Positions 22,826 to 31,160 are shown, counted from the first letter of the stretch. The stretch: DNA of 64,000 nucleotides from Bacteroidales bacterium UBA1173 (GCA_002311655.1 DBYZ01000011.1:590-64589), one strand, 5' to 3'. Notes: generated by a model from the sequence alone, not told the origin. Made by a program: numbers and translations.

Positions 22826-23743
22826 ATGAAAGTTTTAGTAGCAACAGAAAAGCCATTCTCAGCAGCAGCTGTCAATGGAATCCAGAAAATAGTTGAAGAA
22901 GCTGGTTACAACTTCGCAAAACTCGAGAAATACACCGACGTTCAGCAGTTCTACGATGCAGTCGCTGACGCTGACGCTCTCATCGTGCGTTCAGACAAAG
23001 TGACCAAGGAAGTCATCGACCACGCCAAGAACCTCAAGATCGTGGTTCGCGCTGGCGCAGGTTTCGACAACCTCGACCTCGCAGCTTGCACAGCAAGAGG
23101 CATCGTGGCAATGAACACACCAGGTCAGAACTCAAACGCAGTTGCTGAATTGGCAATCGGTATGATGATTTACATGGCCCGTAACACATTCAAACCTGGC
23201 ACAGGTTGCGAATTGAAAGGCAAGAGAGTCGGTATCCAGGCTTACGGTAACGTCGGCCGCCTCGTGGCAGAAAAAGCTAAAGCTCTCGGTATGGAAGTCT
23301 GGGCATTCGACCCATTCGTACCAACAGAGAAGATGGAAGCTGAAGGCGTTCACGTCCCTGCAACACTCGAGGAGCTCTACGCACACTGCGACTACATCTC
23401 ATTGCACATCCCTGCAAACGACCAGACAAAGAACAGCATCAACTACGCTCTTCTTTCAAAGATGCCTAAAGGTGGCTGCTTGGTCAACACAGCTCGTAAA
23501 GAAGTCATCAACGAGGCTGACATGGAGAAAGTTCTCGCTGAACGCGCAGATTTCAAGTATGTGACAGATATCGCTCCAGCAAACGCAGAGGCATTGGCAC
23601 AGTTCGCTCCACGTTTCTTCGCAACACCTAAGAAACAGGGTGCTGAGACAGCTGAAGCTAACATGAACGCAGGTCTTGCAGCAGCTCGCCAGATCGTGGG
23701 CTTCTTCAAAGACGGTTGCACAAAATTCCAGGTTAACAAATAA
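22826..23743 (+). CDS. serA: D-3-phosphoglycerate dehydrogenase, short form
   Basis: Catalyses the first step of serine synthesis, NAD-dependent oxidation of 3-phosphoglycerate. It is a 305-residue short type without ACT or regulatory domains. The Rossmann motif is GIQAYGNVGR and substrate residues are in VRAGAGFDN and NTARKEV. The usual catalytic His (in a TPHIG-like motif) is replaced by Lys in ATPKKQGAETAEAN. That matches the lysine-type enzymes known from Bacteroides and Entamoeba. The ATG at 22826 begins MKVLVATEKPFS; the in-frame sequence upstream is translated repeat. Confidence 0.95.
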   Translation: MKVLVATEKPFSAAAVNGIQKIVEEAGYNFAKLEKYTDVQQFYDAVADADALIVRSDKVTKEVIDHAKNLKIVVRAGAGFDNLDLAACTARGIVAMNTPGQNSNAVAELAIGMMIYMARNTFKPGTGCELKGKRVGIQAYGNVGRLVAEKAKALGMEVWAFDPFVPTEKMEAEGVHVPATLEELYAHCDYISLHIPANDQTKNSINYALLSKMPKGGCLVNTARKEVINEADMEKVLAERADFKYVTDIAPANAEALAQFAPRFFATPKKQGAETAEANMNAGLAAARQIVGFFKDGCTKFQVNK

Positions 23744-23745
23744 TC

Positions 23746-23778
23746 AGTTTGAAGTTTGGAGTTTGAAGTTTGAAGTTA
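23746..23778 (+). repeat. Heptad repeat family B, copy 2
   Basis: About four AGTTTGA/AGTTTGG units between serA and the DUF1015 gene. There is no opposed block. Confidence 0.78.
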
Positions 23779-23803
23779 GAAATTAATTAAAAAAAAGAAG
23801 AAA

Positions 23804-25072
23804 ATGTCAGTTATAAAGCCATTTAAAGGATATCGTCCACCGGTTGATATCGTTGAGAAATTAGCTTCAAGACCATATGACGTTTTGAACACAGAGGAAG
23901 CACGTGAGGAATGCGCCGGCAACCCTTACAGCCTTCTCCACGTGACCAAGGCTGAAATCGACCTTCCAGCAGGCCACAAAGACAGCGACCTTGAGACTTA
24001 CATCAAAGTTGTCGAGAACTTCAACATGTTCAAAGACTACGGATGGCTCGTCCAGGACAACGAAGAGAAACTGTACATCTACGCACAGAGCATGAACCCG
24101 AAAGATGCCAACGCACACTGGCAGTATGGTATCGTGGCATGCGCATGGAGCGAAGACTACATCAACAAAGTCATCAAGAAACATGAGTTGACACGTAAGG
24201 ACAAGGAAGAAGACCGTATGAAACACGTCCGCATCACCAACGCCAACGTGGAACCAGTGTTCTTCGCATATCCAGCAGTGAACGAGATTGACGCCATCGT
24301 CAACAACATCGTCCGCCACGAGAAGCCAATCTACGACTTCATCGCTAAGGAAGACGGTTTCGGTCATCGCTTCTGGGTCATCGACGACAAGGCAACCATC
24401 GCCAAGTTAGTTGAACTCTTCGACAAGAAAGTACCTGCAATGTACATCGCCGACGGTCACCACCGCAGCGCTGCAGCAGCATTGGTCGGACAGGAGAAGA
24501 AAGAGCACAACCCACACCACACCGGCAAAGAGGAATACAACTTCTTCATGACAGTTATCTTCCCTGACAACCAGCTGAACGTCATCGACTACAACCGCGT
24601 TGTTAAGGATTTGAACGGCTTGAGCAAAGACGAGTTCATTAAGGCTCTCGGCAAGACATACGATGTAACCGACATGGGAACAGAGATCTACAAGCCAGCC
24701 AAACTGCACGAGCACAGCATGTACCTCGACGGTCACTGGTACAAGATGAGCGCAAAACCAGGCACATACGATGACAACGACCCAATCGGCGTTCTCGATG
24801 TGACAATTTTGAGCAACAACGTGTTGGACAACATCCTCGGCATCAAGGATCTCCGCACCGACAAGCGCATCGACTTCGTCGGCGGTATCCGCGGTCTCGG
24901 CGAGTTGAAACGTCGTGTTGACAATGGTGAGATGAAAGTCGCATTCGCAATGTATCCTGTTTCAATGAAACAGATCATAGACATCGCTGACACCGGCAAC
25001 ATCATGCCACCTAAGACAACATGGTTTGAGCCGAAACTCAGATCAGGACTCGTAATCCACACATTGGAATAA
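23804..25072 (+). CDS. DUF1015 family protein in the serine operon
   Basis: A 422-residue cytoplasmic DUF1015 protein. N-terminal signatures are IKPFKGYRPP and SRPYDVLNTEEA, and the middle carries PAMYIADGHHRSAAAALV. The DGHHR block resembles the ParB/Srx-fold motif seen in free-serine kinases of the SerK type. It is the third gene after serC and serA, each separated by short gaps, with equally biased codon use, so a role in serine metabolism is likely. No serB is present in the window. The exact reaction is not established from sequence. Confidence 0.87.
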   Translation: MSVIKPFKGYRPPVDIVEKLASRPYDVLNTEEAREECAGNPYSLLHVTKAEIDLPAGHKDSDLETYIKVVENFNMFKDYGWLVQDNEEKLYIYAQSMNPKDANAHWQYGIVACAWSEDYINKVIKKHELTRKDKEEDRMKHVRITNANVEPVFFAYPAVNEIDAIVNNIVRHEKPIYDFIAKEDGFGHRFWVIDDKATIAKLVELFDKKVPAMYIADGHHRSAAAALVGQEKKEHNPHHTGKEEYNFFMTVIFPDNQLNVIDYNRVVKDLNGLSKDEFIKALGKTYDVTDMGTEIYKPAKLHEHSMYLDGHWYKMSAKPGTYDDNDPIGVLDVTILSNNVLDNILGIKDLRTDKRIDFVGGIRGLGELKRRVDNGEMKVAFAMYPVSMKQIIDIADTGNIMPPKTTWFEPKLRSGLVIHTLE

Positions 25073-25093
25073 GACATAAACCAATGACAATCA

Positions 25094-25123
25094 AAAAAAT
25101 CCCGCCGAACGGCGGGATTTTTT
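25094..25123. terminator. Bidirectional terminator between DUF1015 and DUF1016 genes
   Basis: AAAAAATCCCGCC-GAAC-GGCGGGATTTTTT, T-rich on both strands and touching the DUF1016 stop codon. Confidence 0.92.
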
Positions 25124-26201
25124 AATTTAAGCCTCTCTCAATTTCTTCTATAGTTGGTAATTTATCCTGAAATTCTTTTGGAAGCGAACGGCGAGAAATC
25201 TCATATTCAGATATACCAATAGGAACATTCAATCGCGACAAGGCGTATCGAGCCAATACAGCATTCTTTTCTTTACAAATGAGCAATCCTATAGAAGGAT
25301 TATCTTGTGAAGTATTCAATAAATCATCAACCATAGCTGTATATCCAGCAAGTTGTCCAATATCTTGAAAATCACATTCAGTTGTCTTAACTTCTATCAC
25401 ACAATAACGATGAAGTGGTATAATATAAAACAACAAGTCTAAATATTTATCTTTTCCACCTGCAGAAAGACGATATTCTCGGCCAACAAATGAGAAACCT
25501 TTACCAAGTTCCAACAGAAATTGTGATAGTTTACTCAACAATTCATTCTTTAGTTCTCTTTCAGAATATGATTCACTAAGATTGGTAAAATCAAAATGAT
25601 AAGGATCTTTAAGCAATTGTTGTGCCAGGTCACTTTCAGCAGCAGGTAACGTTGTTTGAAAATTTGTCTGAGCTGAACCTTGTCTTTCATACAAATCAGA
25701 ATCCAAAAAGTTTACCAACGTTGCTCTACCCCATTGGTTTTCCCATGTTTTTCTGACAAAGAACATAGCTTTCTGACTATTTCCTTTGACCTTATCAATT
25801 ATTTTTTGATGATGCGTCCAAGGTATACAAAATAGCAGTTCAAAATCTTCGGCAAGTTGCCGAAGATTTTGAAACAATTGATAATAAAGGATATAAAAAC
25901 TTTTAGTATACCACAAACTAGTCGGCGCCAATCCTTGTTTATTATTAAGTGCCGAAATCAAATCACGGCTCAGATTTTCATAAAAGTGAGAGCCATACCT
26001 ATTATCATATTGTCGTTCAACAATATCTTTACCAACCGACCAATAAAACTTAAGCAATTCACTATTAACTTTGATTGCAGCTTTTATTTGGCTTCGCTGA
26101 TAACGTTGTTTCAGATCATCTATCCAATGAAGATAATCTGCATCGGGAACCCATATGCCATTTGATATAGTTTTGGATTTTTGAATATATTTGCCATCCA
26201 T
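25122..26201 (-). CDS. PDDEXK nuclease-domain protein, DUF1016/YhcG family
   Basis: A 359-residue protein of the DUF1016 (YhcG) family. The N-terminal half is the DUF1016_N winged-helix-like part: YLHWIDDLKQRYQRSQIKAA, FYWSVGKDIVERQ, and FSxxNL-like LGL segments (LSRDLISALN). The C-terminal half is a PDDEXK nuclease fold with GREYRLSAGGKDKYLDLLFY giving the Asp and VIEVKTTEC giving E-x-K. YhcG-type proteins occur near restriction or mobile loci and are thought to process DNA, but the biological role is unsettled. The ATG at 26201 is used; an in-frame TTG 6 bp upstream is less likely. A TATATTTG box lies at 26265-26258. Confidence 0.9.
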   Translation of the reverse strand: MDGKYIQKSKTISNGIWVPDADYLHWIDDLKQRYQRSQIKAAIKVNSELLKFYWSVGKDIVERQYDNRYGSHFYENLSRDLISALNNKQGLAPTSLWYTKSFYILYYQLFQNLRQLAEDFELLFCIPWTHHQKIIDKVKGNSQKAMFFVRKTWENQWGRATLVNFLDSDLYERQGSAQTNFQTTLPAAESDLAQQLLKDPYHFDFTNLSESYSERELKNELLSKLSQFLLELGKGFSFVGREYRLSAGGKDKYLDLLFYIIPLHRYCVIEVKTTECDFQDIGQLAGYTAMVDDLLNTSQDNPSIGLLICKEKNAVLARYALSRLNVPIGISEYEISRRSLPKEFQDKLPTIEEIERGLN

Positions 26202-26257
26202 AAACAATAATTTTAATTAAACAAAAAAGTTTCTTTTTCATAATTATTCTGATGTTG

Positions 26258-26265
26258 CAAATATA
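26258..26265 (-). promoter_or_regulatory. -7 element TATATTTG for the DUF1016 gene
   Basis: Exact TAnnTTTG on the minus strand, about 57 bp from the start. Confidence 0.58.
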
Positions 26266-26440
26266 CAACATATTTTTGATTTTGACGACAGATTTTTAAA
26301 CAAAAAAATCGCTCTCCATACAGCCAATTCAGAAAAGACCATCATACCGCACCCCAATATTTCTGTTGGTGTTTGTCATTCCTCACCCCTCCGGGGTTCT
26401 ATCTCAATTAACAATTATCCGATATATGTTAATTTTTTTG

Positions 26441-26448
26441 TATCTTTG
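26441..26448 (+). promoter_or_regulatory. -7 element TATCTTTG for the agmatinase-like gene
   Basis: Exact TAnnTTTG ending 9 bp before the ATG at 26458, giving a nearly leaderless mRNA. Confidence 0.7.
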
Positions 26449-26457
26449 CCAAAAATT

Positions 26458-27486
26458 ATGAATATGGAAAAGAGTTTTGACCCCAATGCGGCGGCGGCTT
26501 TAGGTTCGGGAATCTATGGACTGCCTTGCACGGCTGAGGATGCCGAGATTATCATCATCCCTGTGGAATGGGAACTGACAACGAGTTACAACCGCGGCAC
26601 CGTCGATGGACCAAGTGCTGTGTTCGATGGCTCGATGCAGGTGGATTTATGCCATCACGACTACCCAGATTTGTGGCAGCGCGGCATCTGGATGGACGAG
26701 TTTCCGAAGGAATTGAGAAAACTGCACAACAAGCTGGCCCCTGTCAGTGAGGAGATTATCGATGGCATCGAAAGTGGCGATGTTGACGAATTCCCGTGGA
26801 AATATGAGGCAAAATACAAAGCCATCGAGGACGGTTTCGAGCAGATGTTTGCGTGGCTGCGCGAGCGCATCGCTTACTGGAATAAACAAGGCAAGAAGGT
26901 CGGTCTGCTCGGCGGCGACCACAGCACTCCCCTGCCCTATCACCAATACCTTAATAATATAGGTGTCAACTACGGCATATTGCATGTCGATGCTCACAGC
27001 GACCTCCGTGAATGTTTCGAAGGGTTCAAATACTCTCACGCTTCAATATTTTACAATGTCTTGAAACTTGAAAAAGTCGAGAAACTTGTTCAGGTTGCAA
27101 TCCGCGACTACTGCCATCAGGAGAAGCAGCTGATAAAAGACTCAAACGGAAGAGTATCAGTGTTTTACGACCGTGACAACCGCCGCAGGATGTACGAAGG
27201 CGCCAACTGGAAGCAAATTTGCGACGAGATCATCGACGCATTGCCTGAAAAAGTGTATATCTCAGTCGATATCGACGGTTTGGATCCGAAACTCTGTCCA
27301 AATACAGGCACTCCGGTGCCAGGCGGCATGGAATATGAAGAGCTGATGTATCTGCTCAACAGAATCAAGGAATCAGGGAAAGAGATTATCGGCTTTGATT
27401 TGTGCGAGGTCTCGCCTGGTGAGGATGATGAGTGGGACGGAAATGTTGGAGCGAGAGTGCTGTATCACCTTTGTGGAATAATTTAA
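26458..27486 (+). CDS. Agmatinase/arginase family ureohydrolase
   Basis: A 342-residue binuclear-manganese ureohydrolase. Metal ligands are visible in GLLGGDHSTPLPYH, HVDAHSDLRE and SVDIDGLDPKLCPNTGTPVP. The family removes urea from agmatine, arginine or related guanidines; the N-terminal extension (about 100 residues with DYPDLWQRGIWMD) is typical of the Bacteroidota subgroup annotated as agmatinase. The true substrate is uncertain. An agmatinase would feed putrescine and polyamine synthesis, which is of interest given the deoxyhypusine-synthase-like gene at 58.8 kb. A convergent terminator separates it from yebC. Confidence 0.9.
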   Translation: MNMEKSFDPNAAAALGSGIYGLPCTAEDAEIIIIPVEWELTTSYNRGTVDGPSAVFDGSMQVDLCHHDYPDLWQRGIWMDEFPKELRKLHNKLAPVSEEIIDGIESGDVDEFPWKYEAKYKAIEDGFEQMFAWLRERIAYWNKQGKKVGLLGGDHSTPLPYHQYLNNIGVNYGILHVDAHSDLRECFEGFKYSHASIFYNVLKLEKVEKLVQVAIRDYCHQEKQLIKDSNGRVSVFYDRDNRRRMYEGANWKQICDEIIDALPEKVYISVDIDGLDPKLCPNTGTPVPGGMEYEELMYLLNRIKESGKEIIGFDLCEVSPGEDDEWDGNVGARVLYHLCGII

Positions 27487-27502
27487 CATATACATGTAAA
27501 AT

Positions 27503-27538
27503 AAAAAAGGATGCCGAATAAAACGACATCCTTTTTTT
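27503..27538. terminator. Bidirectional terminator between agmatinase and yebC genes
   Basis: AAAAAAGGATG ... CATCCTTTTTTTT stem. Confidence 0.85.
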
Positions 27539-27543
27539 TGCAT

Positions 27544-27582
27544 GAGATTTCTCCACTCCGCTTTCGCTTCGGTCGAAATGAC
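27544..27582. repeat. TCATTTCGA dispersed repeat, family C
   Basis: Single inverted-orientation copy starting GAGATTTCTCCACTCCGC and ending GGTCGAAATGAC, just after the terminator and before the yebC stop. Confidence 0.8.
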
Positions 27583-27588
27583 AGAGGC

Positions 27589-28299
27589 TTACTCCATATT
27601 TGTATATACTGCCTGAACGTCCTCATCGTCTTCAACTTTGTCGAGGAAGTTCATGATGCTGTCGATCTGCTCATCGCTGAATGCGACAGGGTTGTTGGCG
27701 AAACGCTGGAGGTTGGCTTTCACGATGTTGATCTTCATGCCTTCCAAAGCCTCGTGCATGGTGCCGTATGCTGTCCAGTCGCTGTATGCGAAGGTGCCGT
27801 CTTCTGTCTCTTCAATCTCTTCGAGACCAGCGTCGATAAGCTCGAGTTCGAGGTCGTCCTTGCTCATTCCGGCAGGAATCTCGATCTGGAACACAGCCTT
27901 ACGTGTGAACATATATTCAAGCTGACCTGTCTTGAGAAGCTCGCCACCGGCTTTGTTGAAATATGAACGGACGTTGGCAACAGTACGTGTTGTGTTGTCG
28001 GTTGCGCATTCCACGACGCAGAGGACACCGTGAGGGCCCTTGCCTTCGTAGACGATTTCAACCATATCAGCCGTGTTCTTATCGGTAGCACGTTTGATAG
28101 CTGCATCGATATTGTCCTTTGGCATGTTTTCCGCTTTGGCGTTCAAGATAGCCTGACGGAGTTTAGGGTTCATATCTGGATCTGGACCGCCTTCTTTTGC
28201 TGCGATAGTGATAATTTTTCCAAGTTTCGGGAACACTCTTGACATGTGGCCCCATCTTTTCATCTTAGCCGCCTTGCGGTATTCAAATGCTCTTCCCAT
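27589..28299 (-). CDS. yebC: YebC/PmpR family protein
   Basis: A 236-residue protein of the TACO1/YebC family. It was first described as a DNA-binding regulator and is now linked to relief of ribosome stalling during translation. Signatures are MGRAFEYRKAAKMKRWGHMS, KEGGPDPDMNPKLRQAI, NMPKDNIDAAIKRA, YEGKGPHGV and an acidic C-terminal domain. The N-terminal GRAFEYRK variant, in place of GHSKWANIK, is typical for Bacteroidota. It has its own TATTTTTG promoter. There is no ruvC neighbour, unlike in Proteobacteria. Confidence 0.95.
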   Translation of the reverse strand: MGRAFEYRKAAKMKRWGHMSRVFPKLGKIITIAAKEGGPDPDMNPKLRQAILNAKAENMPKDNIDAAIKRATDKNTADMVEIVYEGKGPHGVLCVVECATDNTTRTVANVRSYFNKAGGELLKTGQLEYMFTRKAVFQIEIPAGMSKDDLELELIDAGLEEIEETEDGTFAYSDWTAYGTMHEALEGMKINIVKANLQRFANNPVAFSDEQIDSIMNFLDKVEDDEDVQAVYTNME

Positions 28300-28325
28300 A
28301 ATTATACAATTTTATTTTTCGGCCG

Positions 28326-28333
28326 CAAAAATA
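28326..28333 (-). promoter_or_regulatory. -7 element TATTTTTG for yebC
   Basis: Exact TAnnTTTG, 26 bp upstream of the yebC start. Confidence 0.68.
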
Positions 28334-28374
28334 ATAAAAAAAATAATCTCTCTTATAATTATTCCAAAAAAAAA

Positions 28375-28536
28375 TCTCACGCAGATCTCGCAGATAACGC
28401 AGAAATAATCTCCCATAGAATTAGTTCGCAAGCGAACAGAATACGCAGAATCTAACCTCCGCGAGATCCGCTCGCTTGCGAGCAAATCGATTGTGGAAGA
28501 ATAAAAATTCTGCGAGATCTGCGAGATCTGCGTGAA
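28375..28536. repeat. CGCAGAT dispersed repeat (family D), large imperfect palindrome
   Basis: Outer arms TCACGCAGATCTCGCAGAT (from 28376) and the inverted GCGAGATCTGCGTGA (to 28535) enclose two small perfect hairpins GTTCGC-AA-GCGAAC and CTCGC-TT-GCGAG. A shorter relative is at 55178-55241. Confidence 0.8.
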
Positions 28537-28547
28537 AATAAAAGGAA

Positions 28548-29822
28548 TCAAGTTTTTTGTTTCTTCTTTTTCGCTGCCGGAAACAACACATTATTTAATA
28601 TTAATCTGTATCCTGGAGAATTTGGATGCATATCGAGCTCCGTCGGCGGGTCACCTACCAAATGCTGGTAATCCTCCGGATCATGACCACCGAGAAACGT
28701 CCAAAAACCATTGCCGTAGTCACCGTGGATGTAACGGTCTTCTTCAAGAGCGGCGTTGTCGCCGAGGACAACAACAGTCGGTTTCACATACCGTTTGTCG
28801 AAAGCTGTGGTCTGTCCCATGAAGCCTTTTATCAGTTTTTCATGGCATTGCGTGAGCATGGTCGGAACAGGGTCCCATTTCGCCGAGAAGTCGAACAACA
28901 AAAAGAAATCGTTTCCTTCACGAACCGATTTAGGTCTGCGCAAAGTGACGTCGATATTCGAAACCTCGTATTCCTGCGGGTTGGTAGAAACAGTGAAGTC
29001 AGTGAAAGCGAAGCAGTTATCGTAGTTCAGGCGGTTGGGGTCACCGGAACGGATACCATCGCCGTCAAACATCACGTCGCAGATATCGAGACCTTCTGCA
29101 GCGAGAGCGATATCAAAACTGTCGGGAGCTGAACACATAGCGAAGAGATAGCCTCCACCAGCCACGAAGTCGCGGATTTTTTTTGCGACAGCAAGTTTCA
29201 GTTGCGAGACTTTTGTAAACCCGTGTCTCCTCGCTGTCTCCTCCTGTTTTTTCACATCTTCCTGATACCATGGATAGTTGCGATAACGCGCCCAGAACTT
29301 GCCATATTGTCCAGTAAAATCCTCGTGATGCATGTGGAGCCAGTCGTAAGTGGGCAGAACGCCATCCAAGACCTCATCGTCGTATATGATATCGTAAGGA
29401 ATCTCGGCGTAAGTCAACACCAAAGTCACGGCATCGTCCCAAGGAAGTATGTTTTTCGGTGCATAAACCGCCAGACGAGGCACTTTCTGGAGCTTCATCT
29501 CGTCCATATTCGCACCAGGGTCGGCTATTTCAGCAAGAATGCCTTGTGCCTGCACATCGGCGATGACCTGATACGACACGTTGCGGAGCTTGCATTCGCG
29601 TTCAAACATGTCGTGATAAGGCAACAGGTAGCTTCCACCATTATAATTCAGAAGCCAGCTTATCTCCACCTCGCGCTGCAGCACCCAATATGCCACTCCG
29701 TAAGCCTTCAGGTGGTTGGTCTGGGTCTCATCCATAGGAATCAGGATGTAGGCGGCAAAGATTTTTGGTATCACCAACATCATGATTATCAATAGGATAA
29801 TATATCGTTTAATATTTTTCAT
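28548..29822 (-). CDS. Exported protein of the Bacteroidota family often labelled asparagine synthetase B
   Basis: A 424-residue protein with an N-terminal signal or anchor (IILLIIMMLVIPKIFAA), hence periplasmic or envelope. The start of the mature part, YILIPMDETQTNHLKAYGVA, then YWVLQREVEISWLLNYNGGS, is typical of a family that databases often call asparagine synthetase B. Nothing in it resembles AsnB: there is no N-terminal Cys nucleophile and no ATP-pyrophosphatase motif. The segment FVAGGGYLFAMCSAPDSFD resembles a class I glutamine-amidotransferase or ThuA-like nucleophile elbow. The C terminus (GDYGNGFWTFLGGHDPEDY) is well conserved in appearance. Function unknown. Confidence 0.8.
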   Translation of the reverse strand: MKNIKRYIILLIIMMLVIPKIFAAYILIPMDETQTNHLKAYGVAYWVLQREVEISWLLNYNGGSYLLPYHDMFERECKLRNVSYQVIADVQAQGILAEIADPGANMDEMKLQKVPRLAVYAPKNILPWDDAVTLVLTYAEIPYDIIYDDEVLDGVLPTYDWLHMHHEDFTGQYGKFWARYRNYPWYQEDVKKQEETARRHGFTKVSQLKLAVAKKIRDFVAGGGYLFAMCSAPDSFDIALAAEGLDICDVMFDGDGIRSGDPNRLNYDNCFAFTDFTVSTNPQEYEVSNIDVTLRRPKSVREGNDFFLLFDFSAKWDPVPTMLTQCHEKLIKGFMGQTTAFDKRYVKPTVVVLGDNAALEEDRYIHGDYGNGFWTFLGGHDPEDYQHLVGDPPTELDMHPNSPGYRLILNNVLFPAAKKKKQKT

Positions 29823-29840
29823 CTTTATAAAAATTTAATG

Positions 29841-29848
29841 CAAAGATA
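29841..29848 (-). promoter_or_regulatory. -7 element TATCTTTG
   Basis: Minus-strand TAnnTTTG 19 bp before the exported-protein gene, back to back with the gcvT-side promoter. Confidence 0.65.
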
Positions 29849-29861
29849 ATACTTTTTTTTC

Positions 29862-29869
29862 TATTTTTG
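29862..29869 (+). promoter_or_regulatory. -7 element TATTTTTG on the gcvT side
   Basis: Exact TAnnTTTG. No closer box precedes gcvT, which implies a leader of about 155 nt containing the family C inverted pair. Confidence 0.55.
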
Positions 29870-29890
29870 CAGTTTGAAATAATTTATGCT

Positions 29891-29999
29891 CGTCATTTCG
29901 AGCGAAACGAAGTGTAGTCGAGAAATCACCGGCATGCAAATTTTGAAGGATTTTATGGCTGTGATTTCTCCATTCCGCTTCGCTACAGTCGAAATGACG
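29891..29999. repeat. TCATTTCGA dispersed repeats, inverted pair (family C)
   Basis: A forward copy (CGTCATTTCGAGCGAAACGA..., 29891-29927) and an opposed copy ending ACAGTCGAAATGACG (29963-29999). They could fold into one long hairpin in the gcvT leader. Confidence 0.85.
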
Positions 30000-30032
30000 A
30001 ATACGATGAAAATATCTTAAAATATTGTAAAT

Positions 30033-31148
30033 ATGGAAAACACATTGAAAAAGACTGCATTGAACGCAATGCACTATGAAATGGGCGCCAAGATGGTTCC
30101 ATTTGCAGGTTTCGACATGCCGGTTCAGTTTGAAGGCGTGAACGTTGAACACGAGACAGTCCGCAAGGGCGTTGGTGTTTTCGACGTCTCTCACATGGGC
30201 GAGTTCCGCGCAAAAGGTCCTAAGGCTTTCGCATTGGTACAGCGCTGCACATCAAACGACGTGGCAGCATTGGTTGACGGCAAGGTACAGTACACCTGCC
30301 TCCCGAACGGCAAAGGCGGCATCGTCGACGATATGCTCGTTTACCGCGTGTCAGCTGACGAATATTTCATGGTTCCTAATGCAGCCAATATCGATAAAGA
30401 CTGGGCTTGGATGTCGAAAGTCGCTGAAGAGATGGGAATGAAGCTCGGCGTCGACTTCATCAACGAGAGCAACCAGTGGTCACAGCTCGCAGTGCAGGGC
30501 CCTCTCGCACTCAAGGCTATGCAGAAGCTCACAAAAGCTAACGTCGTCGACATGGAATACTACACATTCCAGATCATCGAGTTCGCTGGCGTGAAAGACA
30601 TCATCTTCTCAACAACAGGTTACACTGGCGCTGGCGGATGCGAAATCTACATCCCTAACGCAGAAGCAGTGAACGTTTACAAACAGGTTCTCGAAGCTGG
30701 TAAAGAGTTCGGCATCAAACCTATAGGTCTTGGCGCACGCGACACTCTCCGTCTCGAGATGGGATTCTGCCTCTATGGCAATGATATCTGCGACACCACC
30801 TCACCTATTGAGGCTGGTCTCGGCTGGATCACCAAGTTTGTCGACGGCAACGACTTCATCGACCGCGCATACAACGAGAAACAGAAAGCTGAAGGCGTCA
30901 CACGCAAACTCGTCGCTTTCGAGGTAACAGGCAAAGGCATCGCACGTCACGAATATGAGATCTGCGACGCTGAAGGCAACCACATCGGCGAAGTGACTTC
31001 AGGTACAATGGCTCCATCAGTGAAGAAAGCTATCGGTATGGGCTACGTGAAGAAAGAGTTCTCAAAGGTGGGAAGCGAAATCTTCATCAAGGTGAGAGAC
31101 AAACTCATCTCTGCAGAAGTTGTGAAATTACCTTTCTACAAAGGTTAA
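30033..31148 (+). CDS. gcvT: Aminomethyltransferase (glycine cleavage T protein)
   Basis: The T protein transfers the methylene group from the H-protein aminomethyl intermediate to tetrahydrofolate, releasing ammonia. The 371 residues show KMVPFAGFDMPVQFEG, GVFDVSHMGEF, the substrate/folate loop DDMLVYR, STTGYTGAGGCEIY, GLGARDTLRLEMGFCLYGND and a C-terminal barrel (GEVTSGTMAPSVKKAIGMGYV). It is complete and in the normal size range. The gcvH and gcvP genes are not in the window. Codon use is strongly biased. No glycine riboswitch was recognised upstream; the leader holds a dispersed repeat pair instead. Confidence 0.97.
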   Translation: MENTLKKTALNAMHYEMGAKMVPFAGFDMPVQFEGVNVEHETVRKGVGVFDVSHMGEFRAKGPKAFALVQRCTSNDVAALVDGKVQYTCLPNGKGGIVDDMLVYRVSADEYFMVPNAANIDKDWAWMSKVAEEMGMKLGVDFINESNQWSQLAVQGPLALKAMQKLTKANVVDMEYYTFQIIEFAGVKDIIFSTTGYTGAGGCEIYIPNAEAVNVYKQVLEAGKEFGIKPIGLGARDTLRLEMGFCLYGNDICDTTSPIEAGLGWITKFVDGNDFIDRAYNEKQKAEGVTRKLVAFEVTGKGIARHEYEICDAEGNHIGEVTSGTMAPSVKKAIGMGYVKKEFSKVGSEIFIKVRDKLISAEVVKLPFYKG

Positions 31149-31160
31149 TTCAAATCAATA

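Noticed and set aside
25122..26201. Restriction-modification system around the DUF1016 nuclease
   Set aside because: No methylase or specificity subunit gene is adjacent; the gene stands alone between core genes.
28626..29795. Plus-strand open frames opposite the exported protein gene
   Set aside because: They mirror the codon structure of the real gene and show no independent features.
29870..30032. Glycine riboswitch upstream of gcvT
   Set aside because: The leader consists of the family C inverted repeats and shows none of the expected conserved aptamer cores.
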